Origin: Streptomyces sp. NBC_00568
Lineage (GTDB): Bacteria; Actinomycetota; Actinomycetes; Streptomycetales; Streptomycetaceae
NCBI RefSeq assembly: GCF_026341855.1
Contig: NZ_JAPENW010000001.1
Span: 5,881,001-5,945,000, forward strand
Length of the DNA stretch: 64,000 nucleotides
Direction: 5' to 3'
This document shows, in pieces, positions 43,648 through 52,744 of the stretch. Below the pieces are notes generated by a model. It did no database searches, was not told the origin of the DNA, and saw only the letters and a program-made list of their open reading frames with translations. Position numbers and translations under genes: made by a program. The stretch's first letter is position 1. Every line of letters starts with the position of its first letter.

Positions 43648-44925
43648 ATGCGACACCGACGATTCCGACCGTACCGGCACATTTTCGCGTGGACCCTGGC
43701 CGCGGCCGCCACCCTGGCGGCCTCGCCGCCCACCGCCCCCGCCCCGCCCGCGGACTGCCCCCACCTGTCCGCCGGTTGGTACGGCGACAACCGGGCCCGC
43801 CTGCAAGAGGTCATCGACGCCCGCGGTACCTGCGCCGGGGACGGCAACGGGAACGGCGGCCGGCCGGTCGCCGCCTTCGACTGGGACAACACGGTCACCA
43901 AGAACGACGTCACCGACGCCACCGTCTCCTGGGCGCTGCGCCACGACAGGATCCTGCGCCCGGCGAGCTGGAAGGCCACCAGCGCGTGGCTCACCGACGC
44001 GGCGGACACCGCTCTCACCGCCGCCTGCGGCACCCGTGTGCCGGCGGGCGCGCCCCTGCCGACCGCGACCAGCCCGCGCTGCACCGACGAGATCCTCGAG
44101 ATCCGTGAGACCGGCAGGACCATGAGCGGCGCCGCCGCGTTCGCCGGTGACTGGAACCACCGGCGCACCGTCCCGCAGTACGCCTGGGTCCCCCAGCTGT
44201 TCGCCGGACACACCGTCGCCGAACTGTCGGCGTACGCCCGCCGCGCCCGCGCCGAAGCCCTCGCGGCGCCCGTCGGCGCGACCCGCACGCTCGGCACCCA
44301 CACCGTCCCGGCGTACGTCCGCTACTACGACCGGCAGCGCGATCTCATCCGTACGCTCCGACGCGCCGGATTCGACGTGTACATCGTCTCGGCCGGCTCC
44401 GAGCCCGTCACCGAGGTCTGGTCACGCGGCGTCGGCATCGACGCGGCACACACCATCGCGATCCGCTCCGTCCTCGACCGGCACGGCCGGATCACCACCC
44501 GGAACGAGGGCTGCGGCGACGTCCCCGCGAGCCGCGGCGAGGCCATCCCGTACATCGACGGGAAACGCTGCTGGCTCAACCAGGAGGTCTACGGAGTGCG
44601 CGGCGCCGCCGCCTGGCAGCGGCAGGACGCCCGCCACCGGACCGCGATCGCGGCCGGAGACGCCGACACCGACGTCACCTTCGTCGGCGACGCCACCGGC
44701 GCCCATCTCGTCCTCAACCGCAACAAGGGTGAACTCATGTGCCGGGCCTATGACGACGCCGACGGCCGCTGGGTGATCAACCCGATGTTCATCGAGCCGC
44801 TGCCCCGCAGACAGGGTCTCTACCCGTGCTCCACGAGCGCGTACACCGCACCGGACGGCACTCCCGGGCCGGTCCGCAGGCCGGACGGCTCGGTCGTGCC
44901 CGACCTGGCGGACACCGTGCATTGA
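43648..44925 (+). CDS. Secreted HAD-family phosphatase
   Basis: Protein of 425 residues. The N-terminus is a signal peptide (basic MRHRRFRPYRH, then FAWTLAAAATLAAS and a likely cut near APAPPAD). HAD motif I is AAFDWDNTVTKND (about residue 75), motif II includes YIVSAGSEPV and motif IV AGDADTDVTFVGD. Several Cys residues (CPHL, TCAGD, AACG, RCTDE, GCGD, RCWL) are consistent with disulfides outside the cell. The substrate may be a phosphorylated nutrient. It begins 27 bp after the SDR gene but has its own class of function, so cotranscription is uncertain. Confidence 0.85.
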   Translation: MRHRRFRPYRHIFAWTLAAAATLAASPPTAPAPPADCPHLSAGWYGDNRARLQEVIDARGTCAGDGNGNGGRPVAAFDWDNTVTKNDVTDATVSWALRHDRILRPASWKATSAWLTDAADTALTAACGTRVPAGAPLPTATSPRCTDEILEIRETGRTMSGAAAFAGDWNHRRTVPQYAWVPQLFAGHTVAELSAYARRARAEALAAPVGATRTLGTHTVPAYVRYYDRQRDLIRTLRRAGFDVYIVSAGSEPVTEVWSRGVGIDAAHTIAIRSVLDRHGRITTRNEGCGDVPASRGEAIPYIDGKRCWLNQEVYGVRGAAAWQRQDARHRTAIAAGDADTDVTFVGDATGAHLVLNRNKGELMCRAYDDADGRWVINPMFIEPLPRRQGLYPCSTSAYTAPDGTPGPVRRPDGSVVPDLADTVH

Positions 44926-44953
44926 TCTTCGCGGCACGTCCTAGAGTGCTGGG

Positions 44954-45874
44954 ATGAGCATGACGCCTCCACCCGGCTGGTACCGCGACCCGTCGTACCC
45001 CCTCGTCGAGCGATGGTGGGACGGGGCCGCCTGGACCGACCACCGGCGCCAGCCCGAGGTCCCCCAACAGCCCCTGGCGCAGCCGGAGTCGCCCGGAGAC
45101 GGCGGCTCCGGGCGGGCCAAGGCCGTCGCGCTCGTGACCGCCGCCGTCGTCCTCGTCGCCGCGATCGTCACGGGCGCCGTGCTGCTGCGCGACGACGACG
45201 GCGGCGAAGAGGCCGCGGCACAGACCACACCGGCCGCCGCGTCTCCCACGGACACCGGCAGCCCGTCGCCCTCCCCCTCCGGCCCCTCGCCCTCGGCCGG
45301 TGACCCGTCCGTCGTCGTGGACGAACTCAACGGCATAACCTTCCCGTTGCTCGACGGCTGGGAACGACCGAAGTACGTCTCCGACCACGACACGGTGATG
45401 ACGACCCCGGGCACCTACGACTGCCCCGGCGACCCCGGTCTGTGCCGGCACGGCCGGGTCGTCTCGCGCACCGCCACGGCCACCGACGAGACGTCCCCGA
45501 AGGCCCTCGCCGAGGGGGACATCGAGGACGCCGCCGACAGCGCGTACGAACACGACCTCGTCGACAGCCGCCCCTTCCGGGGCATCACGTCGCACCGGCT
45601 GGTGAAGGCCGGCTCGGTGGCCGTCGCCGGGCGCGCCGGATACTTCGTGCGCTGGAAGGTCAAGACCGGTGTGGGGCCCGGGGGTTACGTCGAGTCGCTG
45701 GCCTTCCCGTCCAGCGTGGGCTCGGAGTCCCCGGTCATCGTCCGGTTCGCCTTCGACGCCGGTCCCGACGGGCCGCCGCTCTCCGACATGGACCGGATCA
45801 CCAAGGGGATCCGGTCGGTCGGCGACAAGGACGGAGACAGCGGTGTGGGCAGCAGCATCGGCCCGTCGAAGTGA
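44954..45874 (+). CDS. DUF2510 single-pass membrane protein
   Basis: Protein of 306 residues. An N-terminal DUF2510 module (PPPGWYRDPSYPLVERWWDGAAWTDHRR) is followed by a Pro/Gln linker, one transmembrane helix near residues 53-77 (AVALVTAAVVLVAAIVTGAVLL) and an extracytoplasmic domain with a Ser/Pro spacer and paired Cys (CPGDPGLCRHG). A TAGAGT -10-like hexamer (44942-44947) ends six bases before ATG 44954, so the mRNA may be leaderless. DUF2510 is common in actinobacterial membrane proteins; its role is unknown. Confidence 0.85.
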   Translation: MSMTPPPGWYRDPSYPLVERWWDGAAWTDHRRQPEVPQQPLAQPESPGDGGSGRAKAVALVTAAVVLVAAIVTGAVLLRDDDGGEEAAAQTTPAAASPTDTGSPSPSPSGPSPSAGDPSVVVDELNGITFPLLDGWERPKYVSDHDTVMTTPGTYDCPGDPGLCRHGRVVSRTATATDETSPKALAEGDIEDAADSAYEHDLVDSRPFRGITSHRLVKAGSVAVAGRAGYFVRWKVKTGVGPGGYVESLAFPSSVGSESPVIVRFAFDAGPDGPPLSDMDRITKGIRSVGDKDGDSGVGSSIGPSK

Positions 45875-45961
45875 ACCGCGACGGTGCAGCCGGGTGACCG
45901 CCCCCTCCGGACACGGGGGTACGGGAGCGGGCCGCCCTCAGATGATCAGCGGAGGGCGAGC

Positions 45962-46053
45962 GGCCCTCACCGGATCAGGGGGAGGGGTGGCCTTCACCGG
46001 GTCAGAGGGCGGCCTCCACTGGATCAGAGGAAGGTGTGGCCCTCACCGCGATA
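45962..46053. repeat. Tandem 22-27-bp repeat copying the 3' end of the racemase-like gene
   Basis: Four units of the pattern GGCCYTCACYGGRTCAG follow each other at 45962, 45989, 46011 and 46038. The last one is inside the coding end of the minus-strand gene (stop at 46024), so the others look like serial duplications of that end. The rest of 45875-46023 contains no gene. Confidence 0.7.
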
Positions 46054-47226
46054 CGTCGGGACGGTGGCCGTGACCGAGTCGCCCTCGACCAGGTGCAGGG
46101 TGTCGAACCGCTCGCACAGCTCACCGGCCTTGGCGTGCCGGAACCACACCTTGTCGCCGATGAGCAGATCGTCCGCCGGGGCCCCGAGCAGCGGGGTCTG
46201 CACCTCGCCGGGACCCTCCTGGGGGTCGTACACCAGCCCCTCCGGCAGATACGGGACCGGCAGCCGGTCGGGGCCCGGGGCGCCCGACGCCGGGTATCCG
46301 CCGCCCAGCACGGTCACCACACCCACGCCCGGCCGACGCACGACGGGCTGGGCGAACAGTGCGGCCGGACGTCCGCTGAACGACGTGTAGTTGTCGAAGA
46401 GCCTCGGCACGTAGAGCCCCGAACCGGCCGCGATCTCGGTGACCGCGTCCTCGGCCGCCGTGTGCTGGACACTGCCGGTGCCGCCGCCGTTGACGAACTC
46501 GAGGTCCGGCTCGATCGCCCGTACGGCCCGGACGACCTCCGCGCGCCGCTGGACGAGCTCCTTGCGGGCCGTGGCCTGCATCAGCCGCACCGCACGCGAG
46601 CGCAGCGGCCGCCCCGCGATCGCGTCGCCGACGCCCGCGATGTGGCCCTCGTACGCCATGATCCCCACCAGCTTGAAGCCCGGCGCGCGCTTGACGGCGC
46701 GGGCCATCTCGGCCACCTGGGCGGGGGAGTGCAGCGGGGAACGCAGCGCGCCGACCCGGACCCGGCCGCCGAACAGCTTGAGCGAGGTGTCCAGCTCCAG
46801 GCAGACCCGCACGACTTCGGTGCCGCCCTGGCGCGCCTCGTCGATGAGACGGAGCTGCGCCGGGTCGTCGACCATGACGGTGACCGCGGCGGCGAGCTTG
46901 GGGTCGCCGGTCAGCTCGGCGTAGCCCTTGCGGTCGGCCGACGGATAGGCGAGCAGGACGTCGTCGAAACCCGACCTGGCCAGCCACAGCGACTCGGCGA
47001 GGGTGAAGGACATGATTCCCGCGAAGCCGTCCCGGTCCAGGACGCGTTCCAGGAGGGTGCGGCAGCGGACGGACTTGCTGGCGACACGGATCGGCTTGCC
47101 GCCGGCCCTGCGGGCGAGATCGTCCGCGTTCGCGTCGAAAGCCTCCAGGTCCACGATCGCGACGGGGGCGTCGAGGTGAGCGGTGGCCCGGTCGTAGCGG
47201 GCCCTGTCGGCGGCACGGGCAGTCAT
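46024..47226 (-). CDS. Alanine-racemase-fold PLP enzyme (D-threonine aldolase/amino acid deaminase-like)
   Basis: Protein of 400 residues of the fold-type III PLP family. The N-terminal alanine-racemase domain binds PLP through the Lys in RVASKSVRCRTLLER (about residue 52). Further on are YEGHIAGVGDAI, EFVNGGGTGSVQHT (phosphate-binding Gly loop) and GSGLYVPRLFDNYTSF. The C-terminal part has GDKVWFRHAKAGEL and metal-binding-type His/Cys residues as in D-threonine aldolases. ATG 47226 is preferred; the open frame continues upstream without homology. It likely acts on a D- or hydroxy-amino acid. Confidence 0.88.
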   Translation of the reverse strand: MTARAADRARYDRATAHLDAPVAIVDLEAFDANADDLARRAGGKPIRVASKSVRCRTLLERVLDRDGFAGIMSFTLAESLWLARSGFDDVLLAYPSADRKGYAELTGDPKLAAAVTVMVDDPAQLRLIDEARQGGTEVVRVCLELDTSLKLFGGRVRVGALRSPLHSPAQVAEMARAVKRAPGFKLVGIMAYEGHIAGVGDAIAGRPLRSRAVRLMQATARKELVQRRAEVVRAVRAIEPDLEFVNGGGTGSVQHTAAEDAVTEIAAGSGLYVPRLFDNYTSFSGRPAALFAQPVVRRPGVGVVTVLGGGYPASGAPGPDRLPVPYLPEGLVYDPQEGPGEVQTPLLGAPADDLLIGDKVWFRHAKAGELCERFDTLHLVEGDSVTATVPTYRGEGHTFL

Positions 47227-47495
47227 GACCGAAGACTGCCAGACTCGATTACCGCAGGGTAGGGGGACGTTCCGGGCAGATGCCGCCGGGCTTCGGACTG
47301 GTTCCCGCCGGACGCGCGTCAACCCGTAGAGTGACGCGGACGCAGGGAGGAACGACCTTGCCCCGGCGGGCCCTGCCCGGGGGTGACGGTCCACCGGTGC
47401 GGGTATGCGTGCCCGTGGCGGGCCCCTTCCGCACACGAAACGGTTCGCCGAGTTCCGCGGCTGCCGACAGCCCGGTACGAGGAAACGGGGGGTGC

Positions 47496-50183
47496 ATGAG
47501 TACGGAAGCGCGGCGCGCCTCGATTCCCCCGCGCCCCGGCACCCCACCGGCCGAGACCCCGTCGACGTCGCAGACCCCGCCCCCTCCGGCGAACCCGCCG
47601 CTTCCCGCGAGCCCGCCGGCCCCGTCGATGCCACCGGCTCCCGCGAACCCGCCCGTCGGGACGACTCCGCCCCTCGGGACGACTCGGTCGATACCGGCCC
47701 GGTCGCCCGAGCCATGGCTGTCGGCGGGAGAGGACTGGTCCGCCGAGCCGCCCTCCGAGTCCCTGTTCGAGCCCCCCTCGTCTTCCGGGCAGGGGGCTTC
47801 GTCCCGGTCCGGGCGTGCCACGCCGCATCGCGTTCCGCCGGTCCCGCCGCGTCCCGCGAGCCCGCCTCGTGCGGAGGCTCCGTCGGTGCCGCCCCAGCCC
47901 GTCGGGCCGCCGTCGGCGCGGGAGTGGCCCGGTTCGGTGAACGGACGGTCATTGGGCGGGTCCCGATCGTCCGACGGCGGTTCCACACAGGCTTCCGCCG
48001 CCGCGCCGGCCTCTCCGGCGGGTTCCGCGTCGGGAACCGTGCGGGCCTCGCGGGTGCCGTCGCCGCCGCGTTCCTTCGACTTCTTCGACACCTCGGCGGA
48101 AACGGACGAGGCATTCGGCACGGCTGCTACTCCGCCGTCCGCTCCGTCGGCCCCGCCCGGCCCGCCCACGCCGGCCCCGCCCGGCACACCAGCGTCCGCC
48201 GCGCCCGGCCGCCTCACGTCTGCCTCAGGTGACAGACCGACGTCCGCTTCGCCCGGCACGCCGAGTTCTGGCTCGCCCGCTGCACCGGGGCCTGCCTCGT
48301 CCGGCGCTCCGGGTTCCGTCTCCCCTGGAGTGCGGAGGTCTGCTTCCGCCGGTGCCTCGACGTCTGCTGCGCCTGGTGCGCCGAGGTCCGCTTCGCCGGG
48401 CGTGCCGGCGTCTGGTTGGCCCGGTAGGCCGGGGTCCGCCTCGGCCGGCGTCCCGGGTTCCGCCGCGCCCGGTGCGCCGAGGTCCGCTTCGACACGTGTG
48501 CCGGCGTCCGGTTCTTCCGGTAGGCCGGGGTCCGCCTCGGCCGGCGTCCCGGGTTCCGGGGTGCCCGGTTCGCCGAGGTCGGCCTCGGTCGGCACCTCGC
48601 CGTCCGCCGCGCAGCGCCCCACGGCACCGTTCACCGCGCAGCACCCCACGTCGGAAACCGGCCGGCAGGGCTCCGCGGCATCCCCTTCGGAGCGCCCGGT
48701 CTCGCCCTCGGCGGCCTCGGAGCGCCCCGCGTCGGACGCCGCGCCGGAGGTTCCCGCGCCCCGGCCGGAGCCCCGACGCTTCCCCCGGCTCCGTCCCGAA
48801 GGACGGCCGGGGTCGACGGCTCCGCCGCCCCCCGCGGCCTCCGCACGCTTCCCGGACGCGCCGCCCGCGCCCGCCTCCGCCGCGCCGGTGCGTCCCGGTG
48901 GGGCACCGCACACCGCCGGGTCGTCGCAGCCGGACGGGACGCCCCGCCCCGGACAGCGCCCTGCCCGGTTGCCGCACCCCGCCGCGCCGGAGCGAGAGTC
49001 GGGTCCCGCACGCGACCCCGGGCCCACGCATCCGTCCGGCCCCTCGCGTCCCTCCGGGCCCCCGCGCCCGTCCGAGCGTCTGCGTTCCCCCGAGCCTCCG
49101 CGTCCCTTGGGAAACCCGCTGGACACCCCGCGCCCGTCCGGGCCTCCGCTCCCGTCCGAGCGCCTGCGCCCCTCCGAACCCCCGCGCCCCGTGGCGTCGG
49201 CGTCCGGAGCGGCCGGGCATGCCCCCGTTTCCGGGGAGCGGTTCACCGAGACGACGCGGCGGCCGGGGACGGTCCGGGACGAGGAGTCCCCGGTGCCTTC
49301 CGGGGCCGCACCCCCGTTCGCTCCGGCCCCCCGGGACGGCGCCCCGGGCGTCGAGCGCCCCTTCGTGTCGTTCGCGGAGCCCGAGACGCACGGCGAGGAC
49401 ACCACGCGCGTGCGTCCGTTCCGCGGCCGGGCCCGCCCCCGTCCCCTGACCGCCGCGGCCTGCGTCGTGCTCGGGCTCGGGCTCATCGGCGGTGCGGTGA
49501 CCGGGAGTTGGCTCACCGGGGACGACACGGACGAACCCGGTTCGCGCGGCGCCTTCGCGGCGGCCGGAGAGCTCTGGCACAGCGTGCCCGTGGACCGGCT
49601 CTTCCCGCCGACCGTGCGGGGCGACGGGGCGGGTCCCGGCGGCTCCGACCGCACCTGGACGCGGATCGCCGTCGCCCCCGACACCGGCTGCAAGGACGCC
49701 TTCGACCCGCTGCTGCGCCAGGCCCTCGCCCCCGTCGGCTGCCTGCGGCTGCTGCGCGCCACCTACGTGGACGCGACCCGCAGCCATGTCACCACCGTCG
49801 GCCTGCTGTTCACCAAGGCGGACGCGGCGGCCATGACCTCCCTGAAGGCCCGCTTCCGCAAGGAGGGCCTGGACCGGCGCACCGACCTGATGCCCCGCCC
49901 GTACGCGGCGAAGGGCACCGACGCCGAGGACTTCGGCAAGGCTCAGCGCGCCTCCTGGACCGAGTCGGTCCTCACGGACGCCCCCGTCGTCGTGTACTCC
50001 GTCTCCGGGTTCGCGGACGGGCGCGCGGTCGCCACCCCGCAGCCCGCCGACGAGGCCATGAAAACGGACTCCACCGCGGCCGTGGCCCAGGCGGGCCTCG
50101 GCCATGAGGCGCGGGGACTGGCCGACCGGGTGGAGCGCAGCCTTCGCAAGACCGTCACCTCGGCCACGGAGAAGCCGTCATGA
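47496..50183 (+). CDS. Long Pro/Ser/Ala/Gly-rich membrane protein, mycosin partner
   Basis: Protein of 895 residues from ATG 47496 (GGGGGG upstream). Residues 1-640 are low-complexity Pro/Ser/Ala/Gly sequence with a run of imperfect repeats (for example PGSASAGVPGSAAPGAPRS twice, 32 residues apart). A membrane helix near 655-675 (TAAACVVLGLGLIGGAVTGSWL) is followed by a folded C-terminal domain of about 220 residues with two Cys (GCKDAF, GCLRLL). The stop overlaps the mycosin start by 4 bp, so the two are coupled. The composition implies a disordered cytoplasmic region. It is probably part of an ESX/type VII-related or cell-envelope process; no direct homology is recognised. Confidence 0.75.
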   Translation: MSTEARRASIPPRPGTPPAETPSTSQTPPPPANPPLPASPPAPSMPPAPANPPVGTTPPLGTTRSIPARSPEPWLSAGEDWSAEPPSESLFEPPSSSGQGASSRSGRATPHRVPPVPPRPASPPRAEAPSVPPQPVGPPSAREWPGSVNGRSLGGSRSSDGGSTQASAAAPASPAGSASGTVRASRVPSPPRSFDFFDTSAETDEAFGTAATPPSAPSAPPGPPTPAPPGTPASAAPGRLTSASGDRPTSASPGTPSSGSPAAPGPASSGAPGSVSPGVRRSASAGASTSAAPGAPRSASPGVPASGWPGRPGSASAGVPGSAAPGAPRSASTRVPASGSSGRPGSASAGVPGSGVPGSPRSASVGTSPSAAQRPTAPFTAQHPTSETGRQGSAASPSERPVSPSAASERPASDAAPEVPAPRPEPRRFPRLRPEGRPGSTAPPPPAASARFPDAPPAPASAAPVRPGGAPHTAGSSQPDGTPRPGQRPARLPHPAAPERESGPARDPGPTHPSGPSRPSGPPRPSERLRSPEPPRPLGNPLDTPRPSGPPLPSERLRPSEPPRPVASASGAAGHAPVSGERFTETTRRPGTVRDEESPVPSGAAPPFAPAPRDGAPGVERPFVSFAEPETHGEDTTRVRPFRGRARPRPLTAAACVVLGLGLIGGAVTGSWLTGDDTDEPGSRGAFAAAGELWHSVPVDRLFPPTVRGDGAGPGGSDRTWTRIAVAPDTGCKDAFDPLLRQALAPVGCLRLLRATYVDATRSHVTTVGLLFTKADAAAMTSLKARFRKEGLDRRTDLMPRPYAAKGTDAEDFGKAQRASWTESVLTDAPVVVYSVSGFADGRAVATPQPADEAMKTDSTAAVAQAGLGHEARGLADRVERSLRKTVTSATEKPS
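48421..48558 (+). repeat. 96-bp-period repeat inside the Pro-rich gene
   Basis: A stretch of 42 identical bases occurs at 48421-48462 and 48517-48558, a period of 96 bp or 32 codons. Related, more diverged units extend on both sides (about 48190-48600). Slippage or recombination could change the length of this region. Confidence 0.8.
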
Positions 50184-51487
50184 CCCGCACGGACGGCCCC
50201 GTCGGCCGCGATCGGCAGACCGGCACGACCGGAGGCACCGGCACCGCCGCGGCCGGACAGCGCGCGATGCCGGGGAAGCGCGTCCGCGCGGCCCTGGCGG
50301 CCCGTCGGCCCCGCCTCTCCCGCAGGTCCGGCGTCCTCGGCGCCGTCCTCGCCGCCTCCCTCGCCCTGGTGCCCTCGACCGCCGCGCACGCCGACGGCAT
50401 ACGCGCCCAGCAGTGGGGCCTCGACGCGATGCACACGCAGCAGGCGTGGCGGACGACCAAGGGCAAGGGCATCACCGTCGCCGTCCTGGACACCGGCGTC
50501 GACGCCCGGCACCGGGACCTCGCGGGCAACGTGCTCGCCGGGAAGGACATGGTCGGCTTCGGCGCGAGCCGTGGCGACCGGGCCTGGGCCCGGCACGGCA
50601 CCGCCATGGCCGGCATCATCGCCGGGCACGGCCACGGAGCGGGTGACGCCGACGGCGTGATGGGCATCGCCCCGCAGGCCAAGGTCCTGCCCGTCCGTGT
50701 CATCCTCGAGGACGGCGACTCGGCCCGCTCGAAGGCCCGCAACACCCGGGGCAACGCGCTCGCCGAGGGCATCCGCTGGGCCACCGACCACGGCGCCGAC
50801 GTCATCAACCTCTCCCTCGGCGACGACTCCAAGTCCGCCCACCCCGAGCCCGCCGAGGACGAAGCCGTCCAGTACGCGCTGAAGAAGGGCGCCGTCGTCG
50901 TCGCCTCGGCCGGCAACGGCGGGGAGAAGGGCGACCACATCTCCTACCCGGCCGCGTACCCCGGCGTGATCGCGGCGACCGCCGTGGACCGCTACGGAAC
51001 CCGCGCCTCCTTCTCCACCCGCCGCTGGTACGCCACCGTCAGCGCCCCGGGCGTCGATGTCGTCATCGCCGACCCGGACGACCGGTACTACGAGGGCTGG
51101 GGCACCAGCGCGGCGTCCGCGTTCGTCTCCGGCGCGGTCGCGCTCGTCAAGGCCGCCCACCCGGGCCTGTCCCCGGCCCAGATCAAGCAGCTCCTCGAGG
51201 ACACCGCCCGCAACGTTCCCTCCGGGGGCCGTGACGACTCCCGCGGCTTCGGCTTCATCGACCCCGCCGCCGCCATCGAGGCGGGCGGGCGGCTCAAGCC
51301 GGAAGGCCTCAAGTCGGCGGCGTACGGCCAGAAGTACTTCGGCCCGGGCCCCGACACCCCTGACGACGGCGGCAGTTCCGCCGACTGGGCCGGCCCCCTC
51401 GCGGGCGCCCTGGGCCTGGCCCTGCTGGGCACCTCGGTGGTGCTGTGGCGCGGTCGCAGAGTCCCGCGCCTGTTCGGCCGTTCCTAG
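50180..51487 (+). CDS. Mycosin-like subtilase (S8 serine protease, type VII-associated)
   Basis: Protein of 435 residues. The N-terminus has a signal sequence (VLGAVLAASLALVPSTAAHA, cut near residue 72). The catalytic Asp is in VAVLDTGVDARHRDL, His in RHGTAMAGIIAGHG and Ser in GWGTSAASAFVSGAVAL; the last motif is GTSAAS instead of the usual GTSMAAP. A C-terminal membrane helix (LAGALGLALLGTSVVLW) precedes a basic tail, as in MycP mycosins. ATG 50180 overlaps the previous stop (ATGA). Mycosins stabilise ESX secretion complexes; no ecc genes are nearby. Confidence 0.9.
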   Translation: MTRTDGPVGRDRQTGTTGGTGTAAAGQRAMPGKRVRAALAARRPRLSRRSGVLGAVLAASLALVPSTAAHADGIRAQQWGLDAMHTQQAWRTTKGKGITVAVLDTGVDARHRDLAGNVLAGKDMVGFGASRGDRAWARHGTAMAGIIAGHGHGAGDADGVMGIAPQAKVLPVRVILEDGDSARSKARNTRGNALAEGIRWATDHGADVINLSLGDDSKSAHPEPAEDEAVQYALKKGAVVVASAGNGGEKGDHISYPAAYPGVIAATAVDRYGTRASFSTRRWYATVSAPGVDVVIADPDDRYYEGWGTSAASAFVSGAVALVKAAHPGLSPAQIKQLLEDTARNVPSGGRDDSRGFGFIDPAAAIEAGGRLKPEGLKSAAYGQKYFGPGPDTPDDGGSSADWAGPLAGALGLALLGTSVVLWRGRRVPRLFGRS

Positions 51488-51629
51488 GATCCGGAGCCGC
51501 GCACCACCGGCGGGTGGCAGGAAGTCCACCGACCCGGTCCCTGTACCGATCGGGTGTCCGGTCCGCGCCGCCGCCCCGGCCGACGTACTCGTCCCGTCGA
51601 TCCCGTCGGTCCCGTCGGTCCCGTCCGCG

Positions 51630-52595
51630 TCAGTCCTCGGCGATGTCCTGGAAGGCAGACAGCGCGGCCTTCGACACCGCTTCCACCAGCGCAATGCCCT
51701 TGGTCTGCGTGGAGTTGCCGTTCGACAGCGCCGCCACCAGATAGGCGTGGCCGTCGGCCGAGACCCGCCCGATGCTGTTGATGTCCCACAGCCCGGTCGT
51801 ACTGCGCGCCAACCACCCGTTCTTCAGAGCCCATTGAGAACCGTCCGCCGCGGCCGACACCCCCCACCGCTGGCCGGCCGCGATCTCGCCCATGAGCCCC
51901 TGGAGGTAGGACCGGGAGCTCTCGCCGAGTTCCGAGTCGTCACCGAACACCTGTCGCAGCAGCGTCAGTTGGTCGCTCGCCGTGGTCTGGGTCAGCCCCC
52001 ACAGCTCACCGTCGCCGCCCTCCGTGTCCGTCAGGCCGAAGCGCTTGTTCGCCGCGTCCAGGCCGTCGGCCCGGCCGATCGCCCTCCAGAGCGCGGTCGC
52101 CGACACGTTGTCGCTGTTCTCGATCATCGCGGTGGCGTACGTCTTCTCCTGCGCGGTGAGATGCCGGTCCGCGTCCTGTGCCTGGAGCAGCAGCGCGGCC
52201 AGGATGTTCACCTTCACGATGCTCGCGGTGTCGAACGCGGCGTCCCCGTACGCGGCGCTCGCACCGGAGTCGAGATCGAGGACGGCGACCGAGGCCTTCG
52301 CGCCGGCCGTCACCGTCACCGCCTTCATCGCCTTCGCGAGCAGTGCGTCCCGGTCCACGGCGGGCTCCGCCACAGGTTCCACCGAAGCCTCCTCGGTCAC
52401 GGTCGGCGACGAAGACGGCGATGCCGACGCCGCCGCCGACGATACGGCGCCCGGGCCGTCGTGCGCCTGGGCCTTGACGTACACGGCCCCGGTCGCGGTG
52501 GCGCCGACGAGGACGGCGGAGGCCACGGCGGTGTACAGGAGTGGCTTGCGTCGGGAGGGCCGGGCGCGGCGCCCGCGTGCTCTGTGACGGTCCAT
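51630..52595 (-). CDS. Beta-lactamase-fold serine hydrolase, secreted
   Basis: Protein of 321 residues. A basic N-terminus and one hydrophobic segment (LLYTAVASAVLVGATATGAVYV) are followed by a Ser/Pro linker and a class A beta-lactamase-like domain. The SxxK motif is DTASIVKVNILAAL, the SDN loop is IENSDNVSATAL, and the KTG position reads KNGWL. There is no clear Glu166 equivalent, so a genuine beta-lactamase is unlikely; a penicillin-interacting or peptidase role fits better. ATG 52595. The 51488-51629 gap contains four copies of CCCGTCGGT-like 9-mers. Confidence 0.85.
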   Translation of the reverse strand: MDRHRARGRRARPSRRKPLLYTAVASAVLVGATATGAVYVKAQAHDGPGAVSSAAASASPSSSPTVTEEASVEPVAEPAVDRDALLAKAMKAVTVTAGAKASVAVLDLDSGASAAYGDAAFDTASIVKVNILAALLLQAQDADRHLTAQEKTYATAMIENSDNVSATALWRAIGRADGLDAANKRFGLTDTEGGDGELWGLTQTTASDQLTLLRQVFGDDSELGESSRSYLQGLMGEIAAGQRWGVSAAADGSQWALKNGWLARSTTGLWDINSIGRVSADGHAYLVAALSNGNSTQTKGIALVEAVSKAALSAFQDIAED

Positions 52596-52744
52596 CCCGC
52601 GATGCTGGACCTCTGGGCTGTGTCCGCGGTTAGACGCGTGTTAGAGGTGTGTCAGGGAAGACTGAGAAACTGATGAATCCCGTCAACGCCGGGTTTCAGG
52701 GGCCGCACAAGCACAGCAGCATCCCCCCGATAGGGTCGGGGACC

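Noticed and set aside
47227..49762. Long minus-strand frames opposite the Pro-rich gene
   Set aside because: Both strands are open because of extreme GC; the plus frame has a start with ribosome site, a membrane helix and coupling to the mycosin.
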